DNA from: Lactiplantibacillus mudanjiangensis
Lineage (GTDB): Bacteria > Bacillota > Bacilli > Lactobacillales > Lactobacillaceae
Reading direction: 5' to 3'
Assembly (NCBI RefSeq): GCF_005405385.1
Contig: NZ_BJDY01000004.1
Coordinates: 186,001 to 250,000 of the forward strand
DNA: 64,000 bases
Shown here one piece after another: positions 50,586 through 58,293 of the stretch; the first letter of the stretch is position 1, and every line of letters starts with the position of its first letter. The position numbers and the translations under genes were made by a program. The notes below the pieces were generated by a model that did no database searches, was not told the DNA's origin, and worked only from the letters and a program-made list of their open reading frames with translations.

Positions 50586-51782
50586 ATGTCTATTGATAGT
50601 CAAAGTTTAGTGCAACACATGAATAACCGTTTAGCAGAAATCCAACCATCTGATATTTTAGCGTTCAATGCGGAAATCGCGAATATTCCAGGAATTGTCC
50701 GTTTGACGTTAGGAGAACCTGATTTCAATACGCCCGACCATGTTAAAGCCGCCGCGATTGACAGTATCAAAAACAATGAAAGCCATTATGCGCCATCAAA
50801 TGGGACAATGGCCTTGCGGGAAGCCGCTGCTAACTTCTTAGCGAAAAAATATGATGTTCATTACGATCCAGCTAGTGAAGTGATTATTACCGCAGGGGCA
50901 ACTGGTGGGATTTACACCGCATTGAGTTCAATTTTAAATCCGGGTGACGAAGTGTTGATTCCAACGCCGATCTTCCCACTTTACATTGCGATCGCAAAGT
51001 TGGCTGGGGCGACACCGGTCTTCATGGATACTTCAAAAAATGGTTTCGTTTTGTCACCAGCACAATTAAAACAAACGTTAGCTGATCACCCTAAAGCTAA
51101 AGCTGTGGTCTTAAACTTCCCTTCGAATCCGACTGGCGTGACTTACCATGCCGATGATTTGAAGGCCTTAGCGGATGTCTTGAAAGATCAACCTGTTTTT
51201 GTGTTATCTGATGAAATTTACAGTGAACTCACCTATGACGCCACGCATGTGTCGATTGCCAACTATTTGCCTGAACAAACGATTTTACTCAATGGGGTCT
51301 CGAAGTCGCATGCGATGACCGGCTGGCGGATTGGGATCATGTGTGCACCTAAAGCGATCACGACGCAATTAGGTAAGATTCATCAATTCACGGTGACAAC
51401 GACAACCGCTAATGCGCAAGCGGCCGCCGCTGAAGCATTAAGCAATGGGTTAGATGATGCGCAAGTGATGAAGCAAGAATATCAAACTCGGCGTGATTAC
51501 TTATATGGCGCGTTGACTAAGTTAGGTTTTGAATCTGCTAAACCAGAAGGGGCGTTCTACTTATTCAGTAAAATCCCTGCTGGTTTACCACAAGATAGTA
51601 TGGCCTTTTGTCGTGAATTAGCCCATGATGCGCGTGTTGCCTTAATTCCTGGGAGTTCATTTGGCCCTGGTGGTGAAGGATACGTTCGGATTAGTTATGC
51701 AGCTTCAATGGCTGATTTACAAACGGCGGTTGAACGAATTGGGCAATATGTCACTGAAAAAGCCACAACGGAGGCTAAGTAA
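50586..51782 (+). CDS. araT: PLP aminotransferase, aromatic type (AraT/PatA-like)
   Basis: A 398-residue class I aminotransferase. Matching parts are LTLGEPDFNTPDHVK, SHYAPSNGTMALREA, the NFPSNPTGVTY block, VLSDEIYSELTY, the PLP-lysine segment NGVSKSHAMTGWRIG and RISYA near the end. The pattern is that of lactic acid bacterial AraT, which transaminates Phe, Tyr and Trp with 2-oxoglutarate, but other substrates are possible. The true start is ATG 50586 after GGAGG. It precedes a D-hydroxyacid dehydrogenase with a one-base overlap and sits behind a leader that codes for an aromatic-rich peptide, which supports the aromatic assignment. Confidence 0.85.
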   Translation: MSIDSQSLVQHMNNRLAEIQPSDILAFNAEIANIPGIVRLTLGEPDFNTPDHVKAAAIDSIKNNESHYAPSNGTMALREAAANFLAKKYDVHYDPASEVIITAGATGGIYTALSSILNPGDEVLIPTPIFPLYIAIAKLAGATPVFMDTSKNGFVLSPAQLKQTLADHPKAKAVVLNFPSNPTGVTYHADDLKALADVLKDQPVFVLSDEIYSELTYDATHVSIANYLPEQTILLNGVSKSHAMTGWRIGIMCAPKAITTQLGKIHQFTVTTTTANAQAAAAEALSNGLDDAQVMKQEYQTRRDYLYGALTKLGFESAKPEGAFYLFSKIPAGLPQDSMAFCRELAHDARVALIPGSSFGPGGEGYVRISYAASMADLQTAVERIGQYVTEKATTEAK

Positions 51783-52777
51783 TGACTAAAATTTTAATGT
51801 ATAGTGTGCGGGATGATGAAGAAGCGGCAATTAAAGCCTGGGCAACCAAACATGACGTACAAGTTGATACGAACGCGTTAGAATTCCATCCAAAAACTGC
51901 CAACCTTGCTAAAGGTTACGATGGTTTAGTGATTCAACAACGCAGTGCAATTGGTGACGATCCTAACGTTTATCAACAACTAGCGGACTATGGCTTGAAA
52001 CAATTGACGAGTCGGACAGCTGGTGTGGATACGATCGATATTCCAGCGGCCAAAGCTGCCGGGTTAACCGTGACGAATGTTCCAGCTTACTCACCAAATT
52101 CGGTCGCCGAAATGGCGGTGACCCAAACGATGCGTTTGATTCGCAATTTAGAGTTGTTTGATCAACGGATTGCCAATCAAGATTTCCGTTGGGCTGGGTT
52201 ACAGGCCCGTGAAATTCGGTCATTAACCGTTGGTGTCATTGGTGCTGGTCGGATTGGCGGAACGGTTGCCAAATTGTTCCATGGCTTAGGTGCCAAAGTT
52301 ATCGCCTATGACGTGGTGCGCCGTCCAGAATTAGAATCAGTTTTAACTTATGTGGCCTCGAAAGAAGAACTGTTAAAACAGGCTGATGTCGTGACCTTGC
52401 ATGTTGATCTAAATGACACGTCTAAAGCGTTGATTGATGCGGAAGCCTTAAGTCTGATGAAACCCGATGCGTTCATCATTAATGCATCGCGTGGCCCCGT
52501 GATTGTGACTAAGGCTTTAGTCGCAGCTTTAAAGGCAGGTAAATTAGCGGGGGCTGCTTTGGATACGGTTGAAGGGGAAGAAACGTTATTCAACCAAAAT
52601 CATCAAGGTGAACCCTTACCGGATGCCTTGGTCAGTCAACTACTACAAATGCCTAATGTGATTTTGACGCCACATGTCGGGTTTTACACGAACTTGGCCG
52701 TGCAAAACATGGTTGATATCAGTCTTGATGATGTGTTAACCATTATTAATGGTGGTCAAACTGAACACGCTTTTTAA
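51782..52777 (+). CDS. D-2-hydroxyacid dehydrogenase
   Basis: A 331-residue NAD-dependent dehydrogenase of the D-LDH/HicD family that reduces 2-oxoacids to D-2-hydroxyacids. The Rossmann loop is GAGRIGG; catalytic residues appear as Arg in NASRGPVI, Glu in TVEGEE and His in TPHVGFYTN. It overlaps the aminotransferase stop by one base (TAATG), so the two enzymes work together: transamination of an aromatic amino acid gives phenylpyruvate or similar, which this enzyme can reduce to phenyllactate (a known antifungal product of lactobacilli). Which oxoacid it prefers is inferred from context. A plain D-lactate dehydrogenase role is an alternative. Confidence 0.88.
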   Translation: MTKILMYSVRDDEEAAIKAWATKHDVQVDTNALEFHPKTANLAKGYDGLVIQQRSAIGDDPNVYQQLADYGLKQLTSRTAGVDTIDIPAAKAAGLTVTNVPAYSPNSVAEMAVTQTMRLIRNLELFDQRIANQDFRWAGLQAREIRSLTVGVIGAGRIGGTVAKLFHGLGAKVIAYDVVRRPELESVLTYVASKEELLKQADVVTLHVDLNDTSKALIDAEALSLMKPDAFIINASRGPVIVTKALVAALKAGKLAGAALDTVEGEETLFNQNHQGEPLPDALVSQLLQMPNVILTPHVGFYTNLAVQNMVDISLDDVLTIINGGQTEHAF

Positions 52778-52782
52778 CTAAA

Positions 52783-52826
52783 AATCACCCGTAACACCAA
52801 TTTGGCGTTGCGGGTGATTTGTTTTA
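52783..52826 (+). terminator. Terminator of the aminotransferase operon
   Basis: AAATCACCCGTAACACCAA and TTGGCGTTGCGGGTGATTT form a long stem ending in T-rich sequence. Confidence 0.85.
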
Positions 52827-52834
52827 AGATTTAA

Positions 52835-53106
52835 CTAAAGGTTGAAAGCTATTTTTAGCAATGATCGTTGATATGATAGGCGTACTTGCCACCTACCGTT
52901 CGCCCACATTGAGCCGGAACGCTGTGGACGACTTTTGAGACTAGCGGTTTTGGCTAGACTCAAAAGCGAGGTGGAAGCCCGCACTGTGGCTGGAACCGGT
53001 CCCCACAGCCGGCAGAATCGCTGGCTGGCGTAGGTGATCAATTTAGCATAACTTGAGTCAATTATAGTAAAGCTTTTACCGTCATACTTTAACTTTCAAT
53101 CTTTAG
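52835..53106 (-). mobile_element. Repeat family 1, copy H (deleted by microhomology)
   Basis: A 272-bp copy in reverse orientation with both terminal repeats (CTAAAGGTTGAAAG left, CTTTCAATCTTTAG right, one change). The middle of the element is missing: the sequence runs from CCGGAACGCTGTGG directly into ACGACTTTTGAG, and both breakpoints in full copies have TGTGG, so the deletion used 5-bp microhomology. No clean target duplication remains. Its right terminal repeat provides the last codons of the small zinc-ribbon gene. Confidence 0.82.
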
Positions 53107-53263
53107 GTTTAACTTGCACACAGTTGGTGCAATATGGTTGTGCGGTAAGCTTTAGATTGGCCTGGATTTCGGTGAATCCTTTGGCTGGTAAAGGCAGTTT
53201 GAAAAAGACTGGTTCATTAACTGCCAAAGGTTTACCACAACGGGTACAGGTGAATTTTGCCAT
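53096..53263 (-). CDS. Small zinc-ribbon protein, 55 residues
   Basis: ATG at 53261-53263 follows a GAGG site. The product has two CxxC pairs: CTRCGKPL near the N-terminus and YCTNCVQV near the C-terminus, 40 residues apart, a zinc-ribbon layout. The last codons (Pro-Lys-Asp and the TGA) are read from the terminal inverted repeat of repeat copy H, so the original C-terminus has been replaced or trimmed by the insertion. It may be co-transcribed with the 86-residue gene upstream (gap about 20 bp). Function unknown. Confidence 0.6.
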   Translation of the reverse strand: MAKFTCTRCGKPLAVNEPVFFKLPLPAKGFTEIQANLKLTAQPYCTNCVQVKPKD

Positions 53264-53284
53264 GATTGTGATGCCTCATTTCAA

Positions 53285-53545
53285 TTAATTTGCCACTTGT
53301 GGGGTATTGACTAACCAGCCATCGTCAAGTAATTGATGGTAATGTTTACCAATCGGCACCCATAAGCGGGCTTTTAAAATACTACGAAGTTCGTCCCAGA
53401 ATAATGGATCGGCTTGTTCAGTCGCGGATAAGTTTAATTTTAAGTAGTCGCCGGTTTCAGTTTTAGCAATCACAAAGGGGTAGAAAACTTTGATGATTTG
53501 GGCGGCAATAATATTTTTAATTTTCATATCTTGATCTAGTAACAT
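53285..53545 (-). CDS. Uncharacterised 86-residue protein
   Basis: A small, soluble alpha/beta protein with no recognised family (MKIKNIIAAQIIKVFYPF, then YLKLNLSA, then RLWVPIGKHYHQLLDDGW). AGGAGG precedes the ATG at 8 nt, a very strong site. The zinc-ribbon gene follows after 22 bp on the same strand, suggesting a two-gene message. No neighbour gives a role. Confidence 0.65.
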   Translation of the reverse strand: MLLDQDMKIKNIIAAQIIKVFYPFVIAKTETGDYLKLNLSATEQADPLFWDELRSILKARLWVPIGKHYHQLLDDGWLVNTPQVAN

Positions 53546-53770
53546 AATGGTAACCTCCTAGGTTGCTTTAAGTGGTTCTAGCATACGTGAAAATAGTTAA
53601 GCAAACTAGTCAAATGAATTAAGATTTAACTGAGATTTTTTAAGAAAAGGTTGGTAGTTTTTTAGCGACCGACAAACTGAAAAAAATTCAGAATTTGTTT
53701 CTTTTTTGTGAGTGGTTGGCCAAAATAAACCTCGGTATACTAGGATCATCAATTAAGTGAGGCGAGGGTT

Positions 53771-53941
53771 ATGCCATTTAAAATTAGCGTTTTTCTTTTA
53801 CATCTTTTAAGCGAGCAATCAATGCGGCCAGTGGCATCCATCTTACTGTGGATCGGCTTAGTATTAGCTGGCAGTGGTTATTTATGGCTCATTACGCGGC
53901 CACGACACCATTTTGTTCGTCGTCCTAAAAATCAAGTATAA
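53771..53941 (+). CDS. Small membrane protein, 56 residues
   Basis: ATG at 53771 follows GAGGCGAGGG. The protein has an amphipathic N-terminus, one transmembrane helix (about residues 21-41, VASILLWIGLVLAGSGYLWL) and a basic C-terminal tail (TRPRHHFVRRPKNQ), i.e. a positive-inside anchor. No family recognised. A hairpin with a T tract follows at 53969-54008. Confidence 0.6.
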   Translation: MPFKISVFLLHLLSEQSMRPVASILLWIGLVLAGSGYLWLITRPRHHFVRRPKNQV

Positions 53942-53968
53942 AATTAAAAAAAATGTGAATTTGAGTTG

Positions 53969-54008
53969 GATTTTGTCATTCTTGACAAAATCGGCTTATT
54001 TTTTTTGC
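53969..54008 (+). terminator. Probable terminator
   Basis: GATTTTGTCA-TTCT-TGACAAAATC is a perfect 10-bp palindrome followed after a few bases by eight T residues. The rest of the gap to the ABC operon contains a TCAGTTA-AAA-TAACTGA palindrome at 54068-54084 of unknown meaning. Confidence 0.6.
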
Positions 54009-54141
54009 TCTGTTTCCGAATATTAAAACTGATTCTATCAGCCTTTGTTCAAGTTGGCTGACTTAATTCAGTTAAAATAACTGATAATTGTGGTTTAAAT
54101 GATCATTATTATGGTTATATCGAACAATAGAATTACCATTT

Positions 54142-54170
54142 TTGACAGATTTACTAATTATGTATTAAAC
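54142..54170 (+). promoter_or_regulatory. Promoter of the ABC transporter operon
   Basis: TTGACA (54142-54147) with TATTAA (15-bp spacer) or TTAAAC (17-bp spacer) as -10. The leader is about 100 nt. No GlnR site (TGTNAN7TNACA) was found. Confidence 0.5.
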
Positions 54171-54278
54171 TATTTAAATAGCATTAACGAAAGATAAGGA
54201 TTTATTAAGTATCCCCATTAATGCAATAATTCAAAACCATCAGTACATGTATTGATGAAGAAAGCGAAGGTGACTGCA

Positions 54279-55019
54279 ATGTCAATGATCGAATTCCATA
54301 ACGTTGAAAAGTATTATGGGGATTTTCATGCCCTGACCAATATCAACTTAACGATTAATGAAGGCGAAAAAGTGGTGTTGATCGGACCATCTGGTTCCGG
54401 GAAGAGTACCTTGATTCGAACGGTTAATGGTTTGGAACGGGTACAAGCGGGTCAATTGCTAGTCAATGGGTTTGATTTAGCGGATAAGAAAACCGATATG
54501 AACAAGATTCGGAAAAATGTCGGTATGGTTTTCCAACATTTCAACTTATATGCCAACAAAACGGTCTTAGAAAACATTATGATTGCGCCACGGCTTGTCT
54601 TGAAACGACCAGAAGCTGAAAATAAAAAGTTAGCGATGGAACTCCTTGATAGTGTTGGCTTAGCTGATAAAGCGGGTAACTTACCAAGCCAATTGTCTGG
54701 TGGTCAATCGCAACGGATCGCAATTGCGCGTTCGCTTGCGATGAAGCCAAAATGTTTATTATTTGACGAACCAACTTCAGCACTAGATCCTGAAATGATC
54801 GATGATGTGTTGAATGTTATGAAGGAAGTCGCCGAAGATTCAAGTATGACCATGCTAGTGGTTACGCATGAAATGGGCTTCGCTCGTGAAGTGGCCGATC
54901 GCGTGATCTTTATGGCTGATGGTCAAATCTTAGAAGACGACCGTAAAGAAAAGTTCTTTGAGGGTGAACCTACTAATGAACGGGCTCGTCAATTCTTGAG
55001 TAAAATTATCACACACTAA
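54279..55019 (+). CDS. glnQ: Polar amino acid ABC transporter ATPase (GlnQ-like)
   Basis: About 246 residues. Walker A GPSGSGKST, Q-loop VFQHFNLY, signature LSGGQSQR, Walker B CLLFDEPTSALD and the switch His in VVTHEMGFARE are all intact and of the PAAT (polar amino acid) type. The start ATG 54279 has GAAGGTGA at normal distance; an earlier in-frame ATG lacks a site. It is the first of four genes (ATPase, binding protein, two permeases) that together import glutamine/glutamate or a similar polar amino acid. Confidence 0.93.
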   Translation: MSMIEFHNVEKYYGDFHALTNINLTINEGEKVVLIGPSGSGKSTLIRTVNGLERVQAGQLLVNGFDLADKKTDMNKIRKNVGMVFQHFNLYANKTVLENIMIAPRLVLKRPEAENKKLAMELLDSVGLADKAGNLPSQLSGGQSQRIAIARSLAMKPKCLLFDEPTSALDPEMIDDVLNVMKEVAEDSSMTMLVVTHEMGFAREVADRVIFMADGQILEDDRKEKFFEGEPTNERARQFLSKIITH

Positions 55020-55043
55020 ATCATCCGGGGAGGTAAATAGCGT

Positions 55044-55880
55044 ATGAAAAAGACTTATCGTTTCCTGGGTGTCATTGGACTATTAGGGTTATTGATCGTA
55101 GGTTTAAGTGCCTGTGGGTCAAGAAAAGCCCTATCACAGCAAGATGTTTTGACTAACGATAAAGCTAGCAAAACGATTACCTGGGGTGTTAAAGCCGATA
55201 CCAAATTGTTCGGTTTGATGGATGTGAAAGACAACACCATCAAAGGATTTGATGCTGATATCGCGACCGCCATTACCAAAAAGATTCTCGGTAAAGACGG
55301 GAAAGCGAAGTTCGTGCAGGTCACGAGTCAAACACGGATTCCATTACTTAAAAATGGGAATATTGATGCGATCATCGCGACGATGACCATTACACCTGAA
55401 CGTGAAAAACAAGTTGATTTTTCGAATTCATACTTTGATGCGGGACAATCACTGTTAGTTAAAAAAGGTAGTAGCATCAAATCGGTTAAAGATTTGAATA
55501 AGGCTGGTACCAAAGTGATTGGGGTAACTGGGGCCAACTCAGTGGCGAATATTAAAAAGTATGCGCCTAAAGCCCAGGTCCTCGAATTATCAGATTATGC
55601 GCAAGCTATGACCGCGCTAAAGTCTGGTCAAGGGGTTGCGTTAACGACTGATAACGGGATTCTTTACGGGATGGCGTCACAAAATCCAGGCTATCAAGTT
55701 GTCGGTGGGGCCTTCACTAAGGAACCTTATGGGATTGCGATTAACAAGGGTCAAGGTCCTTTCAAGAAGGAAGTTAACCGTGCGTTAAAAGAAATTGAAG
55801 CTGATGGCACGTACAACCGCATTTTGAAAAAATGGTTCGGAAACGTGGCCGGATTCAACTATAAGGAGGCGTCGCGCTAA
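55044..55880 (+). CDS. Amino acid ABC transporter substrate-binding lipoprotein
   Basis: A 278-residue family 3 solute-binding protein. The signal peptide ends in the lipobox LSAC (Cys near residue 24), so it is a lipoprotein outside the membrane. The type 1/2 signature is GFDADIATAI, then TRIPLLKNGNIDAIIATMTITPER. Ligand likely glutamine, glutamate or aspartate, not fixed by sequence. GGGGAGG precedes the ATG. Its stop overlaps the start of the first permease (TAATG). Confidence 0.93.
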   Translation: MKKTYRFLGVIGLLGLLIVGLSACGSRKALSQQDVLTNDKASKTITWGVKADTKLFGLMDVKDNTIKGFDADIATAITKKILGKDGKAKFVQVTSQTRIPLLKNGNIDAIIATMTITPEREKQVDFSNSYFDAGQSLLVKKGSSIKSVKDLNKAGTKVIGVTGANSVANIKKYAPKAQVLELSDYAQAMTALKSGQGVALTTDNGILYGMASQNPGYQVVGGAFTKEPYGIAINKGQGPFKKEVNRALKEIEADGTYNRILKKWFGNVAGFNYKEASR

Positions 55881-56518
55881 TGCTTTATATTCTTACACAT
55901 TACTGGTCAGAGTTAATTCAAGGGCTCGGCTACACCTTATTGTCGAGTATTATTGCCTTGATTTTTAGTACGATTATCGGGACCATGTTTGCGATTTTTG
56001 AAGTTTTGCCTAATCGGGCGATGCAGATCATTGGTCGCGTCTATATCGAAATTTTCCGGAACATTCCATTGTTAGTCATTGCGATGTTCTTCTACGTGAT
56101 TATCCCGATGTATGTTGCAAAAATTGATGGTTTTACGGCCGGAACGATTGGGTTGACCATTTATACGTCGTCCTTTATCGCGGAAACTGTCCGGGCCGGA
56201 ATTTTGGCTGTTGATGATGGTCAAATGGAAGGCGCGCGGGCTAACGGGATGAGTTACTGGCAAGCGATGCGGTTCATTGTCTTACCCCAAGCTTTTAAAA
56301 TTGTGATTCCACCGTTGGGTAACCAATTCATTAACTTGGTTAAAAACTCGTCTGTGTTAGCCTTTGTGGCTGGGTTTGATTTGATGTATCAAGGGAACTC
56401 CATCGCGTCATTATCGTTAGATACGATTAATAGTTACGTGGTCGTCGGACTCTTCTACTTAGTCATTACGTTGCCACTGAGCTATTACATGCGGCATTTG
56501 GAAAAACGGTTAGCTTAA
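55880..56518 (+). CDS. Amino acid ABC transporter permease 1
   Basis: A 212-residue HisM/GlnP-type permease with about five helices. The EAA loop that docks on the ATPase is GARANGMSYWQAMRFIVLPQA (near residue 115), and ETVRAGILAVDDGQMEGAR is the family hallmark. Its ATG overlaps the binding-protein stop by one base. With the second permease it should form a heterodimeric channel. Confidence 0.93.
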   Translation: MLYILTHYWSELIQGLGYTLLSSIIALIFSTIIGTMFAIFEVLPNRAMQIIGRVYIEIFRNIPLLVIAMFFYVIIPMYVAKIDGFTAGTIGLTIYTSSFIAETVRAGILAVDDGQMEGARANGMSYWQAMRFIVLPQAFKIVIPPLGNQFINLVKNSSVLAFVAGFDLMYQGNSIASLSLDTINSYVVVGLFYLVITLPLSYYMRHLEKRLA

Positions 56519-56534
56519 AGGGGGCGGCTAAAAC

Positions 56535-57188
56535 ATGCAAAACTTTATTGAAGCTTATTCTTGGGTCAATCTCCGGTTCTTGCTCGAAGGCCTCTGGGTG
56601 ACCGTTGAAGTGTCGATCATCTCGATTATTGCCAGTTTTGTTATTGGTTCGATTCTTGGGGTCTTACGATACGTTAAAATTAAGTATTTATCCGCGGTCG
56701 TTGGTTTCATCGTGGATATCATTCGGAACTTGCCGTTGATTTTGATCATTTTCTTCACGTACTTCGGGTTGCCACATTTAGGCTTTAAACCTGGGATCAT
56801 TTTCGCGGCAGTCTTAGCCATGACTATCTTTGAATCCGCTATGTTGGCTGAAATTATCCGTTCTGGGATTTTAGCGGTTGATTACGGTCAGATGGAAGGG
56901 GCCCGGGCCAACGGGATGTCTTACGTCCAAGCCTTGTGGCACATCGTCTTTCCACAAGCAATCAAAAAGACGATTCCAACGATTGTGAGTCAATTCATCT
57001 CATTGATCAAGGATACGTCTTTGGCCACGATTATCGTGTTGCCAGAACTATTGAATCATGCGCAAATCATTTACGGTCAAAATTCAGCGTACATCTTACC
57101 GATGTTCTTGATGATTGCCTTAATGTACTTCATTATTTGTTACGCCCTATCAGTCTTGTCACGGATTTTGGATAAGAAGTTAGCGTAA
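56535..57188 (+). CDS. Amino acid ABC transporter permease 2
   Basis: A 217-residue PAAT permease with about five helices. Hallmarks are EIIRSGILAVDYGQMEGARA and the EAA loop NGMSYVQALWHIVFPQA. It resembles permease 1 and probably arose from the same ancestor by duplication. A GGGGGCGG site precedes the ATG 16 bp after permease 1. A strong terminator follows. Confidence 0.93.
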   Translation: MQNFIEAYSWVNLRFLLEGLWVTVEVSIISIIASFVIGSILGVLRYVKIKYLSAVVGFIVDIIRNLPLILIIFFTYFGLPHLGFKPGIIFAAVLAMTIFESAMLAEIIRSGILAVDYGQMEGARANGMSYVQALWHIVFPQAIKKTIPTIVSQFISLIKDTSLATIIVLPELLNHAQIIYGQNSAYILPMFLMIALMYFIICYALSVLSRILDKKLA

Positions 57189-57192
57189 TCTA

Positions 57193-57230
57193 ATTAACGT
57201 CCTTGGCTCGTGCCAGGGACGTTTTTTTGT
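57193..57230 (+). terminator. Terminator of the ABC operon
   Basis: ACGTCC-TTGGC and GCCAGGGACGT arms form the hairpin, followed by seven T residues. Confidence 0.85.
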
Positions 57231-57259
57231 TATGCTCTAAGTAAAAAGGGGGGATCACA

Positions 57260-57433
57260 GTGGGAACTATTCATCGTTCGATAAAAGATCGCGTTTTTTT
57301 AGGGGTTTGTGGCGGCTTAGCTGTGGCATTGAATTTACCAAGTTGGCTAGTGCGCGGTGTGTTTGTTTTTGGTGGTGGGATTTTCTTTTGGATTTATCTC
57401 ATCCTAGCTAATGTTTTGCCAGTTGAAGACTAA
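57260..57433 (+). CDS. PspC-domain protein, 57 residues
   Basis: A GTG at 57260 follows AAAAGGGGGGA. The 57-residue product is a minimal PspC domain: RSIKDRVFLGVCGGLAVALN, then one transmembrane helix (VFVFGGGIFFWIYLILAN) and the end LPVED. PspC proteins take part in envelope stress responses; short single-domain forms are common in lactic acid bacteria. It is monocistronic, closed by its own terminator. Confidence 0.85.
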   Translation: MGTIHRSIKDRVFLGVCGGLAVALNLPSWLVRGVFVFGGGIFFWIYLILANVLPVED

Positions 57434-57440
57434 GGAGTTG

Positions 57441-57471
57441 ATGACGTTGCCAGTGGTGACGTCATTTTTTA
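57441..57471 (+). terminator. PspC gene terminator
   Basis: ATGACGT and ACGTCAT arms with a T tract directly after. Confidence 0.75.
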
Positions 57472-57592
57472 ATAACGATAGAAGATGATTCAATTCGTGA
57501 ATTAATTATCAAAAAAGTATTCCAATTGTAAACTCTTTCATACGTAATTATGGCATATTAAACGATTATTAATTTACTAAGGGAATGTTGAA

Positions 57593-58186
57593 ATGTTTAG
57601 TCCAGCAGAAATTTTGTCGCAAAGTATTGAGAAAGGCACCGCTAAAACCAAGAATACGTTAATGGTTAAGTTAATTCTAGGATTCTTAGGTGGGGCGCTA
57701 ATTGCACTTGGTTTTCTGGCCAATGTGTGAGTATCGGCTTCAATTCCGGCGAGTTTGGGAGGTGTGGCATCATTAGTCGGCGCTTCTGTGTTTCCAATTG
57801 GCTTGATCATTATTTTACTAGCTGGTGGCGAATTGGTGACTGGAAATGTGATGGCGGTCAGTACGGCAATGTATGCGCGCAAGATAACCGTGGGCGACTT
57901 TCTCATCAACTTATTGGAAATCACCTTGGCAAACTTTGTTGGTGCAGTGTGCGTGGCTTATTTCTTTGGACACTTTGTTGGGTTAACCCATGTGGGAATT
58001 TTCCAGAGTGCGGTCATTATGATGGCTAAAGGCAAGATCGCAACGCCATTTTGGCAGAGTTTTGTTTCTGGAATTGGTTGTAACTGGTTAGTCGGGATCG
58101 CTGTTTGGCTATCGTTTGGGGCTAAAGACGGTGCTGGGATTGTTGGCGGGCTGTATTACCTTAGTTTTGGCGCTAAAAAAGGGTGA
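57593..58186 (+). pseudogene. Formate/nitrite transporter (FNT family), inactivated
   Basis: The reading frame begins at ATG 57593 with a good FNT N-terminus (FSPAEILSQSIEKG, LGFLGGALIALGFLANV), but codon 46 is an in-frame TGA at 57728. The conserved FNT sequence ANVRVSAS places Arg at this point, so CGA has become TGA. The frame then continues with intact FNT motifs: GASVFPIGLIIILLAGGELVTGN, NFVGAVCVAYFFGHFVGLTH and SGIGCNWLV. The product would still end about 60-80 residues early (GAKDGAG then unrelated residues). So there are two lesions: a nonsense mutation and loss of the 3' part. The gap next to it holds foreign-looking DNA with the AlbA_2 gene. Confidence 0.85.
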
Positions 58187-58191
58187 AATGA

Positions 58192-58272
58192 ATGACCAAA
58201 TATTTCAACGCTACTAAAGTTGATTTTGATAAGTTAGACAAAGATAATAGAATCAGTTATATGTACTATTAA
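58192..58272 (+). CDS. Possible 26-residue fragment or peptide
   Basis: ATG at 58192 behind AAGGGTGA opens 26 codons (charged, Tyr-rich end SYMYY). It is AT-rich like the AlbA_2 gene that follows. It may be the start of a gene lost in the rearrangement that truncated the FNT gene, or a leader; I do not recognise it. Confidence 0.3.
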   Translation: MTKYFNATKVDFDKLDKDNRISYMYY

Positions 58273-58293
58273 GTGTGAGGAGGGATGAATGAT

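Noticed and set aside
53969-53992. GlnR operator before the glutamine-type ABC operon
   Set aside because: TTTTGTCA-N4-TGACAAAA is a perfect palindrome, but GlnR sites need TGTNA-N7-TNACA. The 4-bp spacer does not fit, and the T tract after it indicates a terminator.
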